Part shown: in pieces, positions 56,232 to 64,000 of the stretch
Layout of the letters: every line of letters starts with the position of its first letter
Position numbering within the stretch: position 1 is the stretch's first letter
Assembly: GCA_018136815.1 (NCBI GenBank)
Contig: CM030933.1
Coordinates: forward strand, 2,425,344-2,489,343
DNA from: Isochrysis galbana
Lineage: Eukaryota > Haptophyta > Isochrysidales > Isochrysidaceae
Length of the DNA: 64,000 nt
Direction: 5' to 3'
Translations under genes and position numbers: made by a program
Notes under the pieces: generated by a model
Told to the model about the DNA's origin: nothing
The model's database searches: none
The model's input: only the letters and a program-made list of their open reading frames with translations

Positions 56232-56574
56232 CGGCAACGGCGCGCACAGGATCACGCGGGCCGGCGCGTCCATTCGTGACGTCGAGCGATCCGCAATGCT
56301 GTGGCTCGCATGCATTGGCGGCTTGTGCGGCATGGTGGCAAGGCGTGCTTGAACGAGCGGTTTGGTTCTAGGTTCTTTGCAATCCATGCACCACCTTGAA
56401 GTGCGCCGTGCATGCTTGCGAGTGTGAGTTGCGATAGCGGTTACACACGTCCAATGATGAGGACGAGACCGGCCATTACGCAATTGCTGTGTTTGGATAG
56501 AGGTGGTCGGTCCCTGATTCCTTTGAAGAGGCTGTAGTGTTATAAGTAAACTAGCCCTGCCGCCCCTCCCCTGC

Positions 56575-58070
56575 CTCCGATCTCACCTCTCCACACACAC
56601 TCTCTTCCTCCTCCCACACTCTTCTCTCCTCCCACACTCTTCTTCTCGTCCCTCTCTCTTCTCTCCTCCCACACTCTTCTTCTCGTCCCTCTCCCTCCAC
56701 ACACACTCTCTTCCTCCTCCCACACTCTTCTCTCCTCCCACACTCTTCTTCTCGTCCCTCTCTCTTCCTCCTCCCACACTCTTCTTCTCGTCCCTCTCCC
56801 TCCACACACACTCTCTTCCTCCTCCCACACTCTTCTCTCCTCCCACACTCTTCTTCTCGTCCCTCTCTCTTCCTCCTCCCACACTCTTCTTCTCGTCCCT
56901 CTCCCTCCACACACACTCTCTTCCTCCTCCCACACTCTTCTCTCCTCCCACACTCTTCTTCTCGTCCCTCTCTCTTCCTCCTCCCACACTCTTCTTCTCG
57001 TCCCTCTCCCTCCACACACACTCTCTTCCTCCTCCCACACTCTTCTCTCCTCCCACACTCTTCTTCTCGTCCCTCTCTCTTCCTCCTCCCACACTCTTCT
57101 TCTCGTCCCTCTCCCTCCACACACACTCTCTTCCTCCTCCCACACTCTTCTCTCCTCCCACACTCTTCTTCTCGTCCCTCTCTCTTCCTCCTCCCACACT
57201 CTTCTTCTCGTCCCTCTCCCTCCACACACACTCTCTTCCTCCTCCCACACTCTTCTCTCCTCCCACACTCTTCTTCTCGTCCCTCTCTCTTCTCTCCTCC
57301 CACACTCTTCTTCTCGTCCCTCTCCCTCCACACACACTCTCTTCCTCCTCCCACACTCTTCTCTCCTCCCACACTCTTCTTCTCGTCCCTCTCTCTTCCT
57401 CCTCCCACACTCTTCTTCTCGTCCCTCTCCCTCCACACACACTCTCTTCCTCCTCCCACACTCTTCTCTCCTCCCACACTCTTCTTCTCGTCCCTCTCTC
57501 TTCTCTCGTCCCTCTCTCTTCCTCCTCCCACACTCTTCTTCTCGTCCCTCTCCCTCCACACACACTCTCTTCCTCCTCCCACACTCTTCTCTCCTCCCAC
57601 ACTCTTCTTCTCGTCCCTCTCTCTTCTCTCCTCCCACACTCTTCTTCTCGTCCCTCTCCCTCCACACACACTCTCTTCCTCCTCCCACACTCTTCTCTCC
57701 TCCCACACTCTTCTTCTCGTCCCTCTCTCTTCTCTCCTCCCACACTCTTCTTCTCGTCCCTCTCTCTTCTCTCGTCCCTCTCTCTTCCTCCTCCCACACT
57801 CTTCTTCTCGTCCCTCTCCCTCCACACACACTCTCTTCCTCCTCCCACACTCTTCTTCTCGTCCCTCTCTCTTCCTCCTCCCACACTCTTCTTCTCGTCC
57901 CTCTCCCTACACTCTCTTCCTCCTCCCACACTCTTCTCTCCTCCCACACTCTTCTTCTCGTCCCTCTCTCTTCTCTCCTCCCACACTCTTCTTCTCGTCC
58001 CTCTCCCTCCACACACACTCTCTTCCTCCTCCCACACTCTTCTTCTTCTCGTCCTCCTTCTCCTCAGCTT
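56575..58070. repeat. 104-bp pyrimidine-rich minisatellite
   Basis: About 14 tandem units, each built of CTCCTCCCACACTCTTCTTCT- and CTCGTCCCTCTCCCTCCACA-type blocks. Boundaries recur about every 104 bp (about 56695, 56799, 56903, 57007, 57111, 57215), with shuffled sub-blocks of 18-40 bp beyond 57290. The unit is not a multiple of three, and all three minus-strand frames remain open for over 1.2 kb. The poly Glu/Arg/Gly frames there are therefore a property of the repeat and not evidence of a gene. Confidence 0.93.
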
Positions 58071-58695
58071 CTTTCCGTACCAACGCCCTCCCAATAAAAA
58101 AACCAAGGGCGCCTGCTGGGGGCTGCTTCTCCTATTCTCTCCTCCCATCTTCTGTTCTCCTCTTCTCCTGCCCTGCTCTTCTCTTCTCTCCCCACTCCCC
58201 CAAAATATTTTTCTCTCCCCCACTTTTTCCTCCTATCTCCCTCTCTCTCTCTCCCCGGTCCGGCCGCAGTGGTGTGGCCGTCCCCGTCGCCCAACCACTA
58301 CTTTTCTCTCTCTCTCTCTCTCTCTTCACAGCCTTCTCCCCCCCTTTCTCTCCTCTCCCTCTCCCTCTCTCTCTCCTCTCCTCCTGCGCTCCGTCCCGGG
58401 TTGGCCGTCCCCGTCGCCCAGCCACTTCTCTTCTCTCTCTCTTTCTCTTCTCAATCTCTTCTCCTCTCCCCCCAACGCCTCCTCCCTCTCCTCACCTCCC
58501 CCGCTCCTCCTCTCACCCTCTCACCCCCCAGGACAAATATAATACCGCCCTCGGCCCCAGCCCCTCTCTCGTCGTTCTCCCTCTAGAGCACCTGTGTTCT
58601 CTTTTCTCTAAACAACTTCCCTTCTAACGTCTAACCCCCCCCCTTTTCCCTGCTCTTCTCGCCACAATCTCCCCCCCCCCCCCCCCTTCTCTCTC
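58071..58695 (+). promoter_or_regulatory. CT-rich 5' flank of secretory gene, with duplication
   Basis: Almost pure pyrimidine on the plus strand. The block GGCCGTCCCCGTCGCCCA.CC occurs at 58277-58297 and 58405-58425, each followed by (CT)n. A C-run (58671-58686) ends ten bases before the ATG at 58696. Confidence 0.55.
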
Positions 58696-61013
58696 ATGCT
58701 GGTGGTGCTCTCCGTCGCCGCCCTCGCGCTCTCCACGCCACTCGCACTCTCCACGCGGGGCTTGCGCTTGCGTGAGGCGCGCATGACGGCTCCGGCAGGC
58801 GTCGGCGCGCCCGCTGATACCGAGTGGCGCCCAGAGGGCTCGCACGGCACCGGATACAGGTTCATGCCACTCGACACCGTCTCCGATGAGCCGGGACCCA
58901 TGCTGGTGAGAGGCTTCTACACGAGTGGGGGAGGGCTTCTAGGATGGGAGGAGGAGGGGACGGGGATCGAGGGAGGTGGGGGAGGGGAGGCGGGGGGGGG
59001 GGGGGAGGAGGAGTTTGTGGCTCGGGGACCAAGCAGGGAGGTAGTGAGTGGTGAGAAACGGTGGCTGGCTGCCCACTCGTCCCTGGTGGACGCCTTCCAC
59101 GAGGAGCCCAGCGCCACGCAGGTGAAGAGGTCGCCGGTGGCTGTACAGGCTGCATTAGGTCAAAACCTACCTGAGGTTGAGAGGGGTAGATCGAGCTGGT
59201 ATGCGCTCGTGCCTCTTGACAGAGGTTTCGATGAACCGGGAGCTGTAGCTCTTCTGGTGAGGGCCTACTGGAGGTTTCTGAGGAGCTCCAGGCATCGAGA
59301 GGTGATTGGGGCAGGAAGAGTGCCAATTGATGCCGCTCATGAGTCCCTTACAAGTTTAGGGCCAGGCTTCCGTGGGCTGCAGGGGCGCCCACGAAGGTTT
59401 GGGAGCGTGAAAGAGTGCGGAGCGTGGAAGAGAGCGGCTGCAGGCCATGTGCCACTCGACAGTCCCTGATAAGCCATTCACTGTGCTCGCAAGAGGCGGC
59501 TTGGGGTACGAGCGGGACTGGGATTGCAGCCGAGGGTTTGGATTGGGACTGGGGAGGGCTTCTGAGGGGGTTTCTGAAGCTGGGAGGGCTGTGGGGTGCT
59601 ACAAGAGTGGCGTTCAGGGGGGGAATACATAGTCATGATGGAAGATCTCTGATGGGATGAGGACCATTCAAGTTGTAGTGATGAAGGAAGGGGTGGGTGG
59701 GGAGCTAATAGGCATTGTGAGTGAGGCGGAGCACCATGCAAATGTTCCGTGCCACTTCGAACGCAGTGTGACAACCAGCCGTGACCTCATTTCGATGCAA
59801 GATCACAAGGGGCTGCTGCGGAGCTTTAGTTGCTCGAGCGTAGGGTGATCTCGAACGATTCGAATTGGTGTGACTGCATGCCACTCGACCAGCTTCGATT
59901 GAGTCTGGCCCCCTTTTTTGTGAAGGAGGCTTTGCTGGTGGCCTGGACGAGATAGAACTCTAATGGAGGTTGGACGTCGGGAGGATCAGGGTACTAGGGC
60001 TAGGGGAACGGAGGCGGGTAACGATGCACTGAAAAGGGGGTCAATAGCGGGAGTTCTATCACTGCAGCAGGCGCAGTAGCATCACTGGCAAAGGGAGCAT
60101 CGCCTCTGCAGGGCGGCACTGGTGTGAGGGTTCTGGCCACGACGTCTCCTTGCCGAGCTTGTACTCATTTTCTCATCTGCTCGCCCACCACCTCCGAACG
60201 CAGCTCGCCATCGCCGGCATGTACCCTGGCCTCACAGCAGATGAGCTGCTCGCGCCACAGCCGCTCCCGTTTGCGGAGCCGGGTCGCTGGAACTACCACC
60301 GGCTTACGCCGGAGGGTCAACCCGGAGGTTTCGTCGCCCTACCGGGATCGGACCTCGTCCTCGCCCGTCCGAACACTGTCGCTGTAGTGTGCAGTAGCAC
60401 CTCGCTGGGTGTCGGTATCGCCGACGGACAAGAACATGAATGTATTGCGCTCATCGACCGGTCAGATGAGGCGGTGAGTGCGCGCAACGCTTGCTGGTGT
60501 CACCTACAAGCCGATTTGGAAGAATGCCGCAGCCAGTCAGCCCTTCCCAACCTCAATGCACGCGCCCTACGAGCCCGCCACAAATTTGGTGCGCCTTTCA
60601 CAGGTCGAAGACCCGGCTGAGCTTGACCCGCGCCAGTTCTACGCCCTCGCCGATGATGCCGGTAAGGTGCACATCAGGTGGGTCGAATCGCTGCCGTCCG
60701 GCTGGCGCGTGCTCGGTCGCCTTCTGTACACCCAGGTGAGTTCGAGCTCATATCCATAGTCGCCCGAGGCTGTTCCGCGAGCTTTTTCTAGCAGCAGCCC
60801 TCCGAATAGTACGGGCACCGGGAAAGGACATTAGACCGGGTACCTCTCACCAAGCGGTCGCATCACTCCACCCACTCTAGCGGACAGCTGGACAAGCGAC
60901 CCAATCTTGATCCAGCTCACATACTCAATGTGATCCCCGCGCAGTTGCCCAACGTCAAGGCGGGCAAATCGCAGGGTGGTTTTGCCGAGATGGACGACAA
61001 TTTCGAGTTTTAA
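58696..61013 (+). CDS. secretory-pathway protein of unknown family
   Basis: Exons: 58696-58905, 60204-60473, 60604-60735 (or from 60541) and 60888-61013, all phase 0, giving 245 (or 266) residues. A signal peptide opens it (MLVVLSVAALALSTPLALS). The body is aromatic/Pro-rich (YRFMPLDTVSDEPGPML; PGLTADELLAPQPLPFAEPG; RWNYHRLTPEGQPGGFVALP; SDLVLARPNTVAVVC). A third segment follows (PAELDPRQFYALADDAGKVH; RWVESLPSGWRVLGRLLYTQ), then an acidic Phe-ending C-terminus (GGFAEMDDNFEF). No family is recognised. The first intron is about 1.3 kb, far longer than the others, and contains degenerate copies of the exon 1 end. Acceptor 60604 has the better pyrimidine tract and a typical intron length of 130 bp. 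Confidence 0.65.
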
Positions 61014-62754
61014 AGGCTGCATTTGTCTAGTGCTTGCTTCTGTGATGCTACGCGCTGTCCTACACGTGAAACGCACGGGTTGGAAGGTGCACACCGAGCG
61101 CGACGTCCAGGCGCTGAAACCAGACGCCTACGGCGTCTTGCCGCCGTGTCGCACGCTCAAGGCATGTCGATCCATTCGCTTCTCGCTGCACATGCTCTAC
61201 TTGCGGCATAACGCCATCTTTTTGGTGTGGGGTGTTGGTGTGGGTTGTGCCGACGTACAGCCACCCGCATTGAATGCAGCGCCCGTGACAAGTGAGGTAC
61301 AAGGCACGCGACGTCTGCATTCGTGCACCAAGGAACACAACTGTTGACTTATGAGCACTTCTCGTATATCGTTTAACAATATATAGGCACTACAGCTACT
61401 ATGGAGCCCATGACTGTAGCTGTAGGGCCAGTGCAGGAGTAGGAAAGGCGCTCGCCGGCTAACTGCTAACTTAGCAACAACCCCACTGAGCTCTGGCTAT
61501 GGACTTATGCTTGCAGCTCGCAGATATTTGTCATACTAGTATGTCTTAGGTGGGAGCGTGTCGTGTTATTAGCACTAGCACGGCACCCCCCGCAAGCTAG
61601 GGCTAGGTAGGACTACTATTGCCAATGACATTCCAATGATAGAACAAATTGGCTCTGGCTGCGCAGAGTGCTGTGAGGCTCTGGCTGGTGTATGTGATGG
61701 AGTGGAAGGACTGTGGATGGTAGTAACATGAGAAGTACAGGACGAAGGGAGCATGGGGGACGAAGTGACACGGGCGGGGGAAGCACGCGTGGGCAAGGGT
61801 GAGATCGGCAGGGGTCGATCTCAGCCGACATGAGGACGAGCAAGACGAGCACGGAGCACGCAGGCAGACCTGAGGGGCACGAGAGCGCTCGAGCGGTGGC
61901 GCTGAGCGTAGGCGTAGGAGAAGCCGAAAGGGAGAAGACACTCACGGGGAAAGGGACGCGCGCGGGGGGAGGAAACACGCGGGAAAAGAGAAGGATGAAA
62001 CGAGGCCGGAAAAACAAGGGAACACTCGGGGAGGGAACGGGGAGGGGAGAGAGGGGGGGAGACTCCCGCGGGCCCGCCGGGGGGGGGGGGGGGGAGACGA
62101 ACCTAACAGGCGATGCAGGGAGGGAGGGAGGAGGGAGGGGGCGTCGGAGCGTGACAACAGAGAGGGGGTCACGCGGGGAAACCTAATGGCGGGAGAAACG
62201 CAATACAGGGAGGGGGGCATCGGAGCGTGGCGACGGGGAGGGAGTCACTCACGCGGGAGCGGGGAAACCTAACGGCGGGAGAAATGTACAAGGGGAAATG
62301 AGCAAACCCCTTTACCCGCAACATTAGCATTATGAGTCACGAGCGCTACAATGTCGGATCAAGCTCGCGCTTGATCGTGGCAAGTCTCAGCGTGGGTAGG
62401 GCATGGAGTGTAGAGAAGTCTTGAGAGAGGGGGGGGGGAGGGCGCGCTACATCGCGACGAGGAAAGACGAAACACCACTCCACATCGCTCACTCACCAAC
62501 GAGCCAACGAGAAAACTCCGAAAACTAACGCTAACGCAACATCGTACCAATGGAACGAGAGACAAACGAATTCAAATTCGACGTGCAATGTGCAATGTGG
62601 CAGAGCTTCGAGGCAACTCATTGGCTCATTGGCGAAAACAAAACTCACTCGATTTTCTTATTTTCTTTGCACACACCTCGCATTGATAGAAGCACCGCAT
62701 CCGCCTAGAGTATAAAATACTCTCGATGCTGGATGCGACGTGGTGGGGGTGTGT
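61014..62754. other. intergenic, G-rich repeats
   Basis: No supported gene. 62098-62300 holds about two tandem ~100-bp units sharing GGGAAACCTAA.GGCGGGAGAAA and GCATCGGAGCGTG.CGAC, preceded by a G-run at 62080-62093. Confidence 0.5.
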
Positions 62755-62935
62755 GTTTGGGTGATTGAACGCCTTTTCATGTCTTGGGTGGTGGTGGGTG
62801 GTTGAACGCTTCTCCATGTCCATGTCTTGGGTGGTGGTGATTGAACGCTTTTGCCCATGTCTTGTATTGTGGGTGATCGAGCGCTTTTCCATGTCTATCT
62901 GTCTTGGGTGGTGGTGATTGAACGCTTCTCGCCGC
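62755..62935 (+). repeat. GGTGATTGAACGCTT minisatellite, copy 2
   Basis: Five units of about 36-45 bp: TTGGGTGGTGGTGATTGAAC then GCTT.T.CCATGTC, ending GTGATTGAACGCTTCTCGCC as at 53550. There are no uniform spacers, so it is not a CRISPR-like array. Confidence 0.85.
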
Positions 62936-63842
62936 ACCGGGACTTTTGATGGCTCGCGCCTTCATCGGGGCGAAAGACGAAAGAGAGCTGTGAAGAGAGA
63001 GCGGACGGACCCGCCGGCTGAGCCGCCCGGCCCGCTCTCGGTGGTCCGTGGCTCTCAACCCCCTCCCCTTATTTATACTAAATCTTATTGCCACTGTGGC
63101 CCGTGCACTCGCACGCCGCATAACAAGCAACACAACAGCAAAGCGGCTGCGCCCACAAACCACACACGGCGCACGCACACATCACAAGCCCGCTAAGTGC
63201 CAAGTAAGAAGTAAGTGCCAAACAACATGCAAACTCGCAACAAACCGGCTACGACGGGCTAGAGAGACTGGGCGGGTCGCTATGGAAAGCTCTCGCAGGG
63301 CTCGGCGGGTGCGCCGTCGACCGGGAGGCTGATACTATTGTGACATATGATGTAAAATAAGCTGTTCTATGCGCGACACGCAACGCACACGAGCGCACGG
63401 CGGTGCTCTCTGTTGCGTTAGAAGGTAACACGTGATCCGTCATGCGGGTAGGAGCAGGCGCTACTCTCTTATGGTTCATTTTATGTTGCAAATGAGAACA
63501 GAAGGTAACGGTCCGACGCCTTGTGCGTACGCCGCGGACGGTGCGTGCGTGTGTTCATACGTAAGCATACTTTATTTGGGCAGGAGCGCTGTCGTTGCTT
63601 ACCGAGGACGCAGCCGTCAGCAGCACTACGAACCACAAAGCGCTTTTGTGGTGCGTGTCACTGCCGGTACGATGAGGCCAGATTTAACAATTACCAAGTG
63701 TTACTCAAGAGGCATCCCGTTCTATGGAATCGCCGTGGCCCTGCTTGAGCTAGAGGTGATGGTGTGCACTGATTTCCTAGAGGCTCATTTGCTGAAAATG
63801 GCGAAAAGAGGCCGCGCTCTGGCGCCTCGACGCGATTGTGCA
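62936..63842. other. intergenic, no supported gene
   Basis: An open frame at 63432-63890 begins with a non-ATG codon. It has one protein-like stretch (ITKCYSRGIPFYGIAVALLE) but no domain, so I leave it unannotated. Confidence 0.4.
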
Positions 63843-64000
63843 TGGTTACCGATGCATGCACCTGATGCGCGTCTTGAAAGGCGTGACTGAAATTCCTTCT
63901 CTGATGCAGTGGACGATATGCTGGGAGTGCTCTCGGGAACCACCGATGCATGTACCCGATGCGCGTCGTTGAAGGTGTGGCTGAAATTCTTTCTATGATA
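63843..64000 (+). repeat. tandem repeat running off the window
   Basis: Two units with a period of about 95 bp (63847-63906 and 63940-64000) share ACCGATGCATG.ACC.GATG, GCGCGTC and TGGCTGAAATTC.TTCT. The second is cut by the window end. Confidence 0.75.

Noticed and set aside
56540-58223. Three overlapping ORFs of 426-546 codons
   Set aside because: All three frames of the same strand are open because the 104-bp unit lacks stop codons.
58906-59469. Reading the secretory gene as an unspliced 257-codon ORF
   Set aside because: After 58905 the frame becomes Gly/Glu low-complexity; splicing to 60204 restores coherent protein in phase, as do the next two junctions.
62755-62935. CRISPR-like array
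   Set aside because: Units vary in length, spacers are not unique sequence, and the genome is eukaryotic.

Overview
This window is nuclear DNA from a GC-rich eukaryote. Five genes have spliceosomal GT-AG introns of about 50-260 bp, and one intron is about 1.3 kb. Start codons are often preceded by long GA/CT or G/C tracts, and non-LTR retroelements are common. A formin, a CDK, a kinesin-light-chain-type TPR protein, a Der/EngA GTPase with an organelle-type leader and a very proline-rich secreted membrane glycoprotein together suggest a unicellular, probably photosynthetic protist such as a haptophyte or another microalga. The lineage cannot be fixed from the sequence alone.

Layout. 1-3.9 kb: GA-rich upstream DNA, then a Pro-rich membrane glycoprotein gene broken by one base. 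4.7-5.6 kb: retroelement 3' ends, one bounded by target-site duplications (TSDs). 6.0-7.3 kb: orphan ORFs and a cytochrome b561 exon remnant. 7.7-10.1 kb (-): four-exon CDK10/11-like kinase. 10.2-16.5 kb: mostly repeats, with two TSD-bounded retro-insertions. 16.6-18.1 kb: unassigned 499-aa gene. 20.8-21.6 kb (-): small secreted/anchored protein. 23.7-25.8 kb (-): six-exon UDP-N-acetylhexosamine pyrophosphorylase. 27.6-28.9 kb: extreme simple repeats. 28.9-34.4 kb (+): eight-exon formin with a GBD/FH3-like N-terminus, FH1 and FH2. 35.2-38.8 kb (-): internally deleted LINE with a 19-bp TSD. 39.9-40.9 kb (-): possible 2-oxoglutarate oxygenase. 41.7-44.7 kb (+): five-exon Der/EngA GTPase. 45-46.8 kb: LINE fragment, (TAC)n and spacer. 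46.9-49.1 kb: TPR protein. 49.8-50.7 kb: two retroelements. 51.8-52.6 kb (-): two-exon small organellar-type protein. 54.3-56.2 kb: divergent ankyrin/CYTH pair. 56.6-58.1 kb: 104-bp minisatellite. 58.7-61.0 kb: four-exon secretory protein. 61-64 kb: repeats only.

The genes are ordinary single eukaryotic loci for cytoskeleton, signalling, nucleotide-sugar synthesis, organellar translation and polyphosphate or nucleotide chemistry. I see no operon or gene cluster. The most unusual content is the retroelement population. I found five insertions with 15-19 bp TSDs, a shared 3' terminus on elements with unrelated bodies, a LINE that lacks endonuclease and reverse transcriptase but keeps two long open ORFs, a smaller derivative with its own 334-codon ORF, and an element family headed by conserved hairpins. 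All exon boundaries and motif calls were read by eye from the sequence. No database search was possible.
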